64,000 nt of DNA from SNAP01 sp049671745. GTDB taxonomy: Bacteria; Bacteroidota; Bacteroidia; Bacteroidales; Marinifilaceae. Location: NCBI GenBank assembly GCA_049671745.1, contig JBATVL010000059.1:62001-126000 (forward strand), given 5' to 3'. Below are positions 24,537 through 34,600 of this stretch, piece after piece; the stretch's first letter is position 1, and the number at the start of each line of letters is the position of its first letter. A program made the position numbers and the translations under genes. The notes under the pieces are model-generated. The model worked only from the letters and a program-made list of their open reading frames with translations, did not search any database and was not told where the DNA came from.

Positions 24537-26489
24537 ATGATTAAGATTACATTTCCTGACAATAATGTGAAAGATTACGAAGCTGGTGTTTCGGGTCTTG
24601 ACATTGCAAAGAGTATTAGCCATAGATTGGCTAAAGAAGTATTGTCTATAGAAGTAAACGGGGAAGTGTGGGATCTAAGCAGACCAATTAATGAAGACGC
24701 TGCCATCAAGTTATTTAAGTGGGAAGACGAAGAAGGAAAGCACGCTTTCTGGCATTCATCAGCTCACCTTTTAGCTGAGGCATTACAGGAACTTTACCCT
24801 GGCGTTAAATTTGGTATTGGACCCGCAATTGAAAGTGGATTCTACTATGACATCGACTTAGGTGCAGATAGAACTCTTACGGATAAGGATCTTACCACCA
24901 TTGAGAAAAAGATGAAAGAACTTGTTTCTCAAAAAAATGAGTATACACGTGTAGACGTTTCTAAGAAAGAGGCTTTAGAGCATTTTTCTGCTATTAAAGA
25001 AGAATATAAGGTTGAGTTGATCAATGATCTTGAAGATGGTACAATCACTTATTATAAACAAGGTGATTTTACTGATTTATGTCGTGGACCACATCTTCCT
25101 AATACAGGATATATAAAAGCTATCAAACTTAATTCAATTGCTGGTGCATATTGGAAAGGTAGTGAGAAGAACAAAATGCTTACTCGTATTTACGGTATTT
25201 CTTTCCCTAAAGCTAAATTGCTTACTGAATGGGTAGAATTGATGGAAGAGGCTAAAAAGCGCGACCACCGTAAGATTGGTAAAGAGATGGAATTATTTAC
25301 TTTCTCTCAGGCTGTAGGACAAGGTTTACCAATGTGGTTACCTAAAGGAACTATGCTTAGAGATTCTTTAGAGAAATTCCTTAAAACTGTTCAGAGACGC
25401 TTTGGTTACGATCAAGTAATGACTCCTCACATTGGTAATGTTGAATTATACAAGACTTCTGGTCACTTCCAAAAGTATGGTGCTGATTCATTCCAAGTGA
25501 TTACTACTCCTCAAGAAGGAGAAGAGTTTATGCTTAAACCAATGAACTGCCCTCATCACTGTGAGATGTATAAGTTTAAACCTCGTTCTTATAAGGATCT
25601 ACCTGTTAGAATGGCTGAGTTTGGAACTGTTTATCGTTACGAACAATCAGGTGAACTTCATGGTTTGACAAGAGTTAGAGGTTTTACTCAAGATGACGCT
25701 CATATTTTTTGTACTCCTGAACAATTGTTAGAGGAATTCAAGAAAGTTATGGATATTATTTTCATAATATTTAACGCTCTTGATTTTAAAGACTATATTG
25801 CGCAAGTTTCTTTAAGAGATCCAAATAATTCAGAGAAATATATTGGTTCTGATGAAAATTGGGAGAAAGCAGAAAGAGCAATTATCCAAGCGGCTGACGA
25901 AAAAGGCTTAAACTATGTTATTGAAACTGGTGAAGCAGCTTTTTATGGTCCTAAACTTGACTTTATGGTTCGTGATGCTATTGGAAGAAAATGGCAATTA
26001 GGTACTATACAAGTAGATTATAATCTTCCTGAAAGATTCGAATTAGAATATACAGGAGCAGATAATAAGAAGCATAGACCAATTATGATTCACCGTGCAC
26101 CATTCGGATCTATGGAAAGATTCATTGCTGTACTTATAGAACACACAGGTGGGAAGTTCCCATTATGGCTTACTCCAGAGCAAGTTGTTGTGATGCCTAT
26201 TAGTGAAAAATATAATGATTATGCAAAAAAAGTTTTAAATTCGCTAAATAATTCCGATATTCGCGGCGTCTTAGACGATAGAAATGAGAAGATTGGAAGA
26301 AAAATCCGAGACAACGAATTAAAAAAGATTCCTTATTTACTTGTAGTTGGTGAAGCAGAAGCAGAAAGTAATACTGTTGCTGTCCGTCGTCAAGGTCAAG
26401 GAGACCAAGGAGTTATGTCTATAGAAGAATTTACAAAAACAATTAATACTGAGGTTGAAGATCAATTATCTTCTATTCAGAAATATTAA
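24537..26489 (+). CDS. thrS: Threonyl-tRNA synthetase
   Basis: The protein from the ATG at 24537 (MIKITFPDNNVKDYEAGVSG) is 650 residues and begins with the TGS domain as expected; the frame is open for 21 codons further upstream but that part looks non-coding. The editing domain has the zinc site HAFWHSSAH and SIAGAYWKG. The catalytic domain has zinc cysteine in MNCPHH, motif 2 RYEQSGELHGLTRVRGF and motif 3 HRAPFGSMERF. The anticodon-binding domain closes the chain. It heads the classical thrS-infC-rpmI-rplT unit. Confidence 0.97.
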   Translation: MIKITFPDNNVKDYEAGVSGLDIAKSISHRLAKEVLSIEVNGEVWDLSRPINEDAAIKLFKWEDEEGKHAFWHSSAHLLAEALQELYPGVKFGIGPAIESGFYYDIDLGADRTLTDKDLTTIEKKMKELVSQKNEYTRVDVSKKEALEHFSAIKEEYKVELINDLEDGTITYYKQGDFTDLCRGPHLPNTGYIKAIKLNSIAGAYWKGSEKNKMLTRIYGISFPKAKLLTEWVELMEEAKKRDHRKIGKEMELFTFSQAVGQGLPMWLPKGTMLRDSLEKFLKTVQRRFGYDQVMTPHIGNVELYKTSGHFQKYGADSFQVITTPQEGEEFMLKPMNCPHHCEMYKFKPRSYKDLPVRMAEFGTVYRYEQSGELHGLTRVRGFTQDDAHIFCTPEQLLEEFKKVMDIIFIIFNALDFKDYIAQVSLRDPNNSEKYIGSDENWEKAERAIIQAADEKGLNYVIETGEAAFYGPKLDFMVRDAIGRKWQLGTIQVDYNLPERFELEYTGADNKKHRPIMIHRAPFGSMERFIAVLIEHTGGKFPLWLTPEQVVVMPISEKYNDYAKKVLNSLNNSDIRGVLDDRNEKIGRKIRDNELKKIPYLLVVGEAEAESNTVAVRRQGQGDQGVMSIEEFTKTINTEVEDQLSSIQKY

Positions 26490-26497
26490 CCAAATTT

Positions 26498-26503
26498 AGG
26501 AGG
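26498..26503 (+). promoter_or_regulatory. Shine-Dalgarno sequence of infC
   Basis: A perfect AGGAGG lies 8 nt before the ATA that must start infC, which is the optimal spacing. Almost no other gene in the window has such a site; in Bacteroidota the anti-SD of 16S rRNA is normally sequestered, so a strong SD suggests special control of this gene. Confidence 0.75.
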
Positions 26504-26511
26504 ACACACTC

Positions 26512-27066
26512 ATAGCAACACCATTTAGAAGAGGGCGTAGAAACCCTTACGAAGAAAAAAAGGCTCTTTTCCGTACAAATTCGGAAATTAGAGTTAGCGC
26601 TGTTCGACTTGTTGGAGACAATGTTGAACAGGGAGTAGTTTCGATTCAGGAAGCTTTAAAGATATCTAGAGAGCAGGAATTGGACTTAGTTGAAATATCG
26701 CCTAAGGTGGATCCACCTGTATGTCGTGTTGTTGACTATAGCAAGTTTCTTTACCAAATGAAGAAAAAGCAGAAAGAATTAAAAGCGAAATCTGTAAAGG
26801 TGGTTGTTAAAGAAATTCGATTTGGTCCAAATACTGACGAGCACGATTATAACTTTAAGTTGAAACATGCTCAAAAATTCCTTGAAGAAGGTGCTAAAGT
26901 TAAAGCTTTTGTATTCTTTAAAGGACGTTCTATTTTGTTTAAGGAAAAGGGTGAAATCTTATTATTAAGATTTGCTCAGGATCTTGAAGAGATTGGAAAA
27001 GTTGAGAAACTACCGGTTTTAGAGGGAAAGCGTATGATTATTTATATCGCACCTAAGAAGAAATAA
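26512..27066 (+). CDS. infC: Translation initiation factor IF-3, non-AUG start
   Basis: The conserved IF-3 N-domain (FRTNSEIRVSAVRLVGDNVE, then VVSIQEALKISREQELDLVEISP) runs in one frame upstream of any ATG. The first in-frame stop upstream is TAG at 26497-26499, and the only plausible start after it is ATA at 26512, 8 nt after AGGAGG. This gives 184 residues, IATPFRRGRRNPYEEKK onward, including DPPVCRVVDYSKF and the C-domain KEIRFGPNTDEHDYNFK. A TTG at 26680 would drop 56 conserved residues and is rejected. IF-3 discriminates against non-AUG starts, and E. coli infC (AUU) uses this for autoregulation; the same logic is likely here. Confidence 0.85.
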   Translation: MATPFRRGRRNPYEEKKALFRTNSEIRVSAVRLVGDNVEQGVVSIQEALKISREQELDLVEISPKVDPPVCRVVDYSKFLYQMKKKQKELKAKSVKVVVKEIRFGPNTDEHDYNFKLKHAQKFLEEGAKVKAFVFFKGRSILFKEKGEILLLRFAQDLEEIGKVEKLPVLEGKRMIIYIAPKKK

Positions 27067-27118
27067 AACAGTTCTTATAATTATTATAATTTCTGAAACA
27101 CAATTAAATTTTTGAACA

Positions 27119-27316
27119 ATGCCAAAAATGAAAACCAAAGGTAGTGCAAAGAAAAGATTTTCTTTGACTGCATCGGGAAAGATTAAGAGAAAGCATGCTT
27201 TCAAAAGTCATATCTTGACTAAGAAAAGTACTAAGAGAAAAAGAAACTTAACTAAGTTTGGTGAAGTATCTAAAGTAGATTCTAAAAACATCAAGTTAAT
27301 GCTTCGTATGGCTTAA
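27119..27316 (+). CDS. rpmI: 50S ribosomal protein L35
   Basis: The 65-residue basic protein MPKMKTKGSAKKRFSLTASG matches bL35 over its full length, including the N-terminal MKTKxxAKKRF and the HILTKKSTKRKRNL region. It lies 52 bp after infC and before rplT in the usual order. Confidence 0.97.
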   Translation: MPKMKTKGSAKKRFSLTASGKIKRKHAFKSHILTKKSTKRKRNLTKFGEVSKVDSKNIKLMLRMA

Positions 27317-27409
27317 TGCCCTTCTGAGTTTTAAATTAAGTTATTAACTCGAATGAATAGCATACAAAGAGTCTGATAAAGATCGCTATCATTCAAAAAA
27401 TTAACAATT

Positions 27410-27766
27410 ATGCCTAGAGCAAAAAATGCCGTAGCTTCAAGAGCTAGAAGAAAAAAAGTATTAAAGCAAACCAAAGGTAACTTTGGAGCTAGAGGAAATG
27501 TATGGACAGTTGCAAAAAACACTTTAGAAAAGGGTTTAACTTATGCATACAGAGATAGAAAGAAAAAGAAGCAAACTTTTAGAGCATTGTGGATTCAAAG
27601 AATTAATGCTGCTGTAAGACTTGAAGGTATGTCTTATTCTCAATTTATGGGTCTTATCCATAAAGCAGAGATAGATATTAACCGTAAGGTTTTAGCTGAT
27701 TTAGCAATGAACAACCCAGAGGCGTTCAAAGCAATAATGGAGAAAGCTAAGCTAGCTGCAAAATAA
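27410..27766 (+). CDS. rplT: 50S ribosomal protein L20
   Basis: The 118-residue protein MPRAKNAVASRARRKKVLKQ is a full bL20 with the long basic N-terminal helix and RALWIQRINAAVRLEGMSYS. It binds 23S rRNA early in large-subunit assembly and in other bacteria represses its own operon through the rpmI leader. The 93-bp gap before it shows no obvious hairpin that I can assign to such control. Confidence 0.97.
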   Translation: MPRAKNAVASRARRKKVLKQTKGNFGARGNVWTVAKNTLEKGLTYAYRDRKKKKQTFRALWIQRINAAVRLEGMSYSQFMGLIHKAEIDINRKVLADLAMNNPEAFKAIMEKAKLAAK

Positions 27767-27783
27767 TTATAAAATTATTTTTT

Positions 27784-27817
27784 AAAAAAAGGCCGAACAT
27801 ACTGTTCGGCCTTTTTT
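27784..27817 (+). terminator. Terminator of the thrS-rplT operon
   Basis: A strong 9-bp GC-rich stem GGCCGAACA/TGTTCGGCC with a TAC loop is followed by T6, 24 bp after the rplT stop. Confidence 0.9.
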
Positions 27818-27851
27818 GTTTTTGTATATTTGAGAAACAAAATAATCTAAT

Positions 27852-28568
27852 ATGAATATAGCTTTAGTTGGTTATGGCAAAATGGGCAAGGAAATTGAAC
27901 AGATTGCTATAAATAGAGGGCATAGAATTGTGCTAATCATTGATAGAAATAACGAGCAAGATTTTAATGTTGAAAACATTAAAAAGGCTGATGTAGTAAT
28001 AGAATTCTCTACACCTTCTTCGGCTTACTCTAATTATAAGAAATGTTTCGAAGCTTGTGTGCCTGTTGTGTCTGGAACAACAGGTTGGCTTTCTAAAAGA
28101 GAAGAGATAGAGGCTGATTGTTTAGCAAAAGACTCAGGATTCTTTTATGCTTCTAATTTTAGTTTAGGAGTTAATATCTTTTTTGAGATGAATAAAAAAC
28201 TTGCTTCTTTGATGAATTCTTTTCCACAATATGATGTAGATATGGAAGAAACTCATCATATTCATAAACTTGATGCTCCAAGTGGTACAGCTATTACTCT
28301 TGTTAAAGATGTGCTTGAGAATCTTGATAGAAAAGATTCATGGCAACTTACTGATGCAGATTCTGATTCTGTTTTAAAAATTGAGGCAATTAGAGAAAAT
28401 GAAGTTCCTGGTACACATTCTATAAGATATTTTTCAGAAGTTGATGAGATTAAGATTACTCATGAAGCATACGGACGTAAAGGTTTTGCTTTAGGAGCAG
28501 TTTTAGCAGCTGAATTTATGAATGGCAAAAAGGGATTATACAGCATGAAAGATTTGCTGAATTTATAA
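27852..28568 (+). CDS. dapB: 4-hydroxy-tetrahydrodipicolinate reductase
   Basis: The 238 residues are a complete DapB: the NAD(P)-binding loop VGYGKMGKEIEQIA at the start, and the substrate-binding region ETHHIHKLDAPSGTA with the catalytic His and Lys and tetrahydrodipicolinate-contact SGT. It makes tetrahydrodipicolinate for lysine and meso-diaminopimelate (peptidoglycan). The following lepB genes keep the usual Bacteroidales order. Confidence 0.95.
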   Translation: MNIALVGYGKMGKEIEQIAINRGHRIVLIIDRNNEQDFNVENIKKADVVIEFSTPSSAYSNYKKCFEACVPVVSGTTGWLSKREEIEADCLAKDSGFFYASNFSLGVNIFFEMNKKLASLMNSFPQYDVDMEETHHIHKLDAPSGTAITLVKDVLENLDRKDSWQLTDADSDSVLKIEAIRENEVPGTHSIRYFSEVDEIKITHEAYGRKGFALGAVLAAEFMNGKKGLYSMKDLLNL

Positions 28569-28609
28569 GAATTTAAGAGAGAAAATACACAATACATAAT
28601 TGAAATAAT

Positions 28610-30022
28610 ATGTTGAAATTTCTAGATAAAATAAAAGGAGTGTTTGCAAAAAGATGGGTTAAGTTTCCTATTGTTATAACTATATTTCTTCTTTGGGTTA
28701 TATGGGTTGGTAACTATTGGTTACTATTAATTGCTCCTATTATTTTCGATACATACATAACTAAACGTGTACATTGGGCGTTCTGGAAAAAAAGAGGAGT
28801 AGATAAACAGACTAGAGCTGTAGAGTGGGTAGATGCTATTATCTTTGCTGTAATTGCAGCCACTATTATTAGAGTTTTCTTGGTAGAGGCATACACTATA
28901 CCCACTTCATCTATGGAAAAATCTATGCTTGTTGGTGATTACCTTTTTGTTAGTAAAGTGGCTTATGGTCCTAAGCTTCCAAATACACCTCTTGCTATAC
29001 CTTTTACACATCATACTATTCCTGGAACTAAACATGCAAAGGCTTATTCTGAACTTATAAAAATGCCTTATAAGAGAATTGCAGGACTTGGAGATATTAA
29101 AAGAGATGATATTGTGGTATTTAATTTCCCTGCAGGTGATACTATTATTGTTGGAGAAGAGAACCCTGATATTTATACTTCTATCAGAGAGATTACACGT
29201 AATTTCAAAGAAAATGCAATACGTGATAATAAAGCACTAGCAAGTGATTCTTACTATAAAAAAATGACTAAAGACTATCTTGAAAAGAACTTTAAGATAG
29301 ATACTAGACCTGTTGATAAACGTGAGAATTATATTAAAAGATGTGTTGCTATTTCTGGTGATGTTCTTGAGATTAAAGATGGAGATGTTTATATAAATGG
29401 TAAATCTCAAAACGATATTATTACTAAGCAATATAATTATGTAGTATTGACAAATGGTACTAGTATCAATAAAAAGAAGTTCGATGATCTAGATATTGCT
29501 GTTGATGATAGAAGACAAATGTCATCTTCAGAGTATCGTATGCCACTTACTCATGAGAATGTGCTTGCTCTTCAAAAATTACCTAATGTAAAATCTGTTA
29601 CTAGAGTTCTTTCTAAAAAGGGTGATTGGAATCCAAATGTATTTCCTTTCTCTTCTGATTTTAAATGGAATAGAGATAATTTTGGACCATTAGAGATACC
29701 TAGAGCTGGTCAGGTTCTTAATTTAACTCTTAAGAATTTACCTAAATATGAGAGAGTTATAAATGCTTATGAAGGGAATACTTTATCGGTTAAAGATTCA
29801 GTAATCTTAATTAATGGAAAACCATCAACAACATATACTGTTAAAATGAACTATTATTGGATGATGGGAGACAACAGACATAATTCACTAGATTCTCGTT
29901 TCTGGGGATTTGTTCCTGAAGATCATGTTGTTGGTAAAGCTTCATTTATATGGTTATCTCTTGATAAGGACAAATCATTTCTTTCTAAGATACGTTGGAG
30001 CAGAATATTAAAATTCATCTAA
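28610..30022 (+). CDS. lepB: Signal peptidase I, copy A
   Basis: The 470-residue protein has an extended N-terminus with two membrane helices (VKFPIVITIFLLWVIWVGNYWLLLIAPII), another helix at about 75-92, then catalytic Ser101 in IPTSSMEKSML and Lys243 in YIKRCVAISGD. The conserved C-terminal box MGDNRHNSLDSRFWG follows. It removes signal peptides from exported proteins at the inner membrane. It is longer than E. coli LepB because of a large insert of about 150 residues in the catalytic domain, common in Bacteroidetes. The next gene is a paralogue, with about two-thirds of residues identical in the aligned blocks I compared. Confidence 0.93.
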   Translation: MLKFLDKIKGVFAKRWVKFPIVITIFLLWVIWVGNYWLLLIAPIIFDTYITKRVHWAFWKKRGVDKQTRAVEWVDAIIFAVIAATIIRVFLVEAYTIPTSSMEKSMLVGDYLFVSKVAYGPKLPNTPLAIPFTHHTIPGTKHAKAYSELIKMPYKRIAGLGDIKRDDIVVFNFPAGDTIIVGEENPDIYTSIREITRNFKENAIRDNKALASDSYYKKMTKDYLEKNFKIDTRPVDKRENYIKRCVAISGDVLEIKDGDVYINGKSQNDIITKQYNYVVLTNGTSINKKKFDDLDIAVDDRRQMSSSEYRMPLTHENVLALQKLPNVKSVTRVLSKKGDWNPNVFPFSSDFKWNRDNFGPLEIPRAGQVLNLTLKNLPKYERVINAYEGNTLSVKDSVILINGKPSTTYTVKMNYYWMMGDNRHNSLDSRFWGFVPEDHVVGKASFIWLSLDKDKSFLSKIRWSRILKFI

Positions 30023-30084
30023 AATAACCTATTCTACTTAAGAATTAATTACCCACTATACAATCTACATTAATAAATAATCCT

Positions 30085-31491
30085 ATGTTTACATCAAAAA
30101 TGAAGTCTCTATTATCAAGAAAGTGGGTAAAATTTTCTATAGTTCTGATTCTTTTTCTGTTGTGGGTAATATGGGTAGGTAACTATTGGTTAATACTGTT
30201 TACTACAATTATTTTTGATACTTATATTACTAAACGAGTACATTGGGCCTTTTGGAAGAAAAAAGGAGTAAAAAAGCAAACTAAGATTGTTGAGTGGGCC
30301 GATGCAATGATTTTTGCAGTTGTGGCAGCTTCTATTATTAGAATTTTCTTTATAGAAGCATACACTATACCAACTTCATCTATGGAGAAATCTATGTTAG
30401 TAGGTGATTATCTTTTTGTAAGCAAAATGTCTTATGGACCTAAACTACCAAATACTCCTCTTGCAATTCCTTTTATGCATCATACTATACCTGGAACAAA
30501 GAGTACAAAAGCTTATTCAGAGCTTATAAAGATGCCATATAAGAGGATTGCTGGACTAGGAGATGTAAAGCGTGATGATATAGTAGTTTTTAATTTCCCA
30601 GCGGGAGATACAGTCTTAATGGAATCTAGCGATACTGATATTTATAGAATAAGAAGATCTCTTGTTGAAAACTTCATAGAAAAAGACAAAAATGCTGGCA
30701 ATAAGATAGCTGATAAGAATCACTATAAAAAGTTAGTAGAGCAATATCTTAAAGATAATGGAGAGACTATTGTTCGTCCTGTTGATAAACGTGAGAATTA
30801 TATAAAAAGATGTGTAGCAATACCAGGAGATATCTTAGAAATTAATGACGGTAATATTTCTGTAAATGGAAGTTTACAAAATGACATAAAAACAAAGCAG
30901 TATAGTTATATTGTCAAAACTAATGGTTCTTCTATTAACCCAAAGAAATTCTCTGATCTTAATATCTCAAAAGAAGATTATAAAGACTTCTACTCTTCAT
31001 CTTACGACTTACCCTTGACATACGAGAATGTAGAGAAATTAAAAGCTTTACCTAATGTGTTATCTGTAAAAAGAGTTCTTACTAAAAAAGGAGAGTGGGA
31101 TACAGACATCTTTCCTTTCTCACCTGATTATAGATGGAATAGAGACAACTTTGGTCCTTTAAGAATACCAAAGGCTGGAGAAACAGTACAATTAACTCTT
31201 AAAAATCTTCCTATTTACGATAGAATTATAAATGCATACGAGGGAAATACTTTGTCAGTAAAAGATTCAACTATTCTTATAAACGGAAAGCTAGCCACTT
31301 CGTATACCTTCAAAATGAACTACTATTGGATGATGGGAGACAATAGACATAGATCAGCAGACTCACGTTTCTGGGGATTTGTACCAGAAGATCATATTGT
31401 TGGAAAGGCATTATTTATATGGTTATCTCTTGATAAAGATAAATCCTTTCTTTCTAAGATTCGCTTCGATAGAATATTCCGCTTCATCTAA
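30085..31491 (+). CDS. lepB: Signal peptidase I, copy B
   Basis: The 468-residue protein copies the full architecture of copy A: N-terminal helices (VKFSIVLILFLLWVIWVGNYW), serine in IPTSSMEKSML, lysine in YIKRCVAIPGD, and the MGDNRHRSADSRFWG box. All catalytic residues are intact, so both copies are probably active. They differ mostly in the insert (residues about 185-230 and 270-330), which may set substrate preference. The 62-bp gap between them shows no terminator, so they are likely cotranscribed. Confidence 0.93.
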   Translation: MFTSKMKSLLSRKWVKFSIVLILFLLWVIWVGNYWLILFTTIIFDTYITKRVHWAFWKKKGVKKQTKIVEWADAMIFAVVAASIIRIFFIEAYTIPTSSMEKSMLVGDYLFVSKMSYGPKLPNTPLAIPFMHHTIPGTKSTKAYSELIKMPYKRIAGLGDVKRDDIVVFNFPAGDTVLMESSDTDIYRIRRSLVENFIEKDKNAGNKIADKNHYKKLVEQYLKDNGETIVRPVDKRENYIKRCVAIPGDILEINDGNISVNGSLQNDIKTKQYSYIVKTNGSSINPKKFSDLNISKEDYKDFYSSSYDLPLTYENVEKLKALPNVLSVKRVLTKKGEWDTDIFPFSPDYRWNRDNFGPLRIPKAGETVQLTLKNLPIYDRIINAYEGNTLSVKDSTILINGKLATSYTFKMNYYWMMGDNRHRSADSRFWGFVPEDHIVGKALFIWLSLDKDKSFLSKIRFDRIFRFI

Positions 31492-31602
31492 ATAAACCCA
31501 TTATAAAAGTTAAATTATTATTAATATTCTAGATTACATTTATAAATAAAGACTGAATGATTAAGTTTGAGAGATAAGAATTAAAACTAAAACTTAATAT
31601 CA

Positions 31603-34600
31603 ATGAAAAAAGTCTTTTATTTATTAGTCCTTCTTCTATGCTCAGCAAGCCTATTTGCTCAGCAAACAGAGGAATGGATTCGTTATGCATCAATCTCTCC
31701 AGATGGACAATCAATAGTTTTCTCTAAAAAGGGCGATTTATATTTAGTCTCTTCTAAAGGTGGAGAAGCTAAAGCACTTACTAGTCATGAAGCTCATGAT
31801 TACATGCCTGTATGGTCTAAGGACGGAAAGAAGATAGCCTTTGCCTCAAATAGATACGGTAACTTTGATGTTTTCGTAATAAATGCAGAAGGTGGAAGAG
31901 CTAAACGTTTAACATTCCATTCTACTGGTGAATATCCATATTCTTTTACAGCAGACAATAAAGAAGTTATTTTTGGTGCACAAAGAATGGACGCAGTAAA
32001 TCATAGACAATATCCTACTGGTTCTCAACCAGAACTTTATAAAGTACCTGTGAAAGGTGGACAAGTAGCTCAAATATGGACTCTTCCAGCAGAACTTGTA
32101 CAAGTAAATAAAGCTGGTTCTCAAATGATCTACCAAGACAAAAAAGGTGGTGAGAATGAATTCAGAAAACACCATACTTCTGCTATCACAAGAGATATCT
32201 GGAAATATGATGTAAAAACAGGAAAGCATACTATGCTTACTTCTTTCAATGGAGAAGACAGAAATCCTATCTACAGCACAGATGAGAAATCAGTCTTTTA
32301 TCTTTCAGAGCAATCAGGAACATTCAACGTACACAAATTTGCTTTAGACAATCCTACTAAATTAGAACAAATCACTAATTTCAAGATGCATCCAGTTAGA
32401 TATCTTTCTATGTCTAAGAACGGAACTCTTTGTTATACTCACAATGGTGACTTATTTATCCAGCCTGTTTCAGGAAAGCAAGAAATGCTTAAGGTAAATA
32501 TGATTAGCGACGATAAAGAGAATAACGAAAAGATAGTTTCTGTTCGTGGTAATGTACGTGAAATGGCTATTTCTCCTAACGGTAAAGAAGTAGCTTATAT
32601 AGTACGTGGTGAGGTTTTTGTTTCATCTGTAAAAGGAAAATATACAAAAAGAATCACTAAAACTTCAGAGCAAGAATCATTCCTTTCATTCTCTCCTGAT
32701 GGTAAATCTATTATATATGCAAGTGAGCGTAATGGTAGATGGGGAATATATAAGACTTCTAAGAAGAACGATTCAGAGCCTTATTTCTATGCTTCAACAC
32801 TTTTAAAAGAAGAGGCAGTAATCTGTAACGACAACGAAAACTACGAACCATCATATTCTCCAGACGGCAAAGAGATTGCATTCATAGAGAATAAAACAAC
32901 TCTAAGAGTTTATAACCTTAAAGCTAAGAAATCAAGAACTATTATTGGTTCAGATAAACTATTCTACATGGGTGATGGCGATCAATATTTCGCTTGGAGT
33001 CCTGATAGCAAATGGTTATTAGTTGAATATTCTCCTGTTTTAGCAAACAGCGAAGTATTACTTCTTTCTGTAGGAAAAGACCATAAATCAATAAATCTTA
33101 CTGAGAGTGGATATGGCGATTATACTCCAAGATGGGTAAATGGAGGAAAACAAATTCTTTGGTTCTCAGATCGTAATGGTCTACGTTCACAAGCACACTC
33201 TGGTTCTAAGCAATTAGATGTATACTCTATGTTTATGACAACAGAGGTTTGGGACAAGTTCAATATGAACGAAGATGATTATGCTTTGCTTAAGGAAATG
33301 GATAAAAAAGCAAAGGATAAGAAGAAAGACGACAAAAAAGATAAAAAGAAAAAAGATAAAAAGAAATCTAAGAAAAAAGATAAGAAAAAGGAAAATGTAA
33401 AACCTTTAACTATCGATTGGGATGGACTTCTTGAAAGAAAAGACAGACTAACAATACATTCTGCTAAGATTGCTGACGCAGTACTTTCAAAAGACGCAGA
33501 AACACTTTACTACCTAGCTCGTTTCGAGAAAGGATACAACCTTTGGAGTACTAAATTAAGAACAGGTGCTACAAAAATGCTTATCAAACTTAACGCTCGT
33601 TCAGGTTCGCTACAGTGGGATAAGGATATGAAGAATCTTTTCCTTCTTTCAGGAGGAAATATCTCTACAGTTAATCTTAAAGGAGGAAGCACAAAATCTG
33701 TTAATATAAACAGTGAGATGACTCTTGACTTACTAGCTGAAAGACAAAACATGTTTGATCATGTATGGCAAAGAAACAAAACAATGTTTTATATCTCTGA
33801 CTACCATGGTGCAGACTGGGATGCTCTTAAAAAGAATTACGAGCCTAAGCTTAAATCGCTTGGTGATGATATGGATTTTGTAGAGTTATTGTCTGAGATG
33901 CTTGGTGAGCTTAATGTTTCTCACTCTGGTGCTCGTTATAGAGGATATTCTTCAAAGGGAGACAGAACAGCTGCTTTAGGTGTTTTCCCAGACTATTCTT
34001 ATACAGGTAACGGTATTAAGATTGCTGAAATTATAAAAGGTGGACCATTAGACAAGAAAAAATACAAGCTTCAAGCTGGTATGATTATCAAAAGTATTAA
34101 TGGTAATAAGATTACTCAAGATGTAGACTACGCTAAATTCTTAAACAGAATCTCTGGTAAATTCACATCTATTAATATCTACAACCCTAAAACAAAAAAA
34201 GCTACAGACCTTACAATGAAGCCAATCTCTACTTATAGAGAACGTTCTTTATTATACAAACGTTGGGTTAAGCAAAACGAAGAAGAAGTAGAGCGCGTAA
34301 GTAAAGGTACATTAGCCTATGTTCACATTCCTGGAATGAACGATGGTTCTTACAGAAATACATACGACAAAGTAATGGGTAAATACTATAATGCAAAAGG
34401 CCTTATTGTAGATACTCGTTTTAATGGAGGAGGCGACCTTGTTGGAGATATTACAATGTTCCTTACAGGAGTTAAATTCATGGAATATGCTATTGAAAAG
34501 AGATCAATAGGAGCAGAGCCTAATTACAGATGGACAAAACCTTCTGTTGCAATGGCTAATGAAGCAAATTACAGTGACGGTTCTTGTTTTTCATGTGCTT

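Noticed and set aside
26680..27066. infC starting at TTG 26680
   Set aside because: It would drop 56 residues that include conserved IF-3 sequence, and it lacks the AGGAGG that lies ahead of the ATA at 26512.
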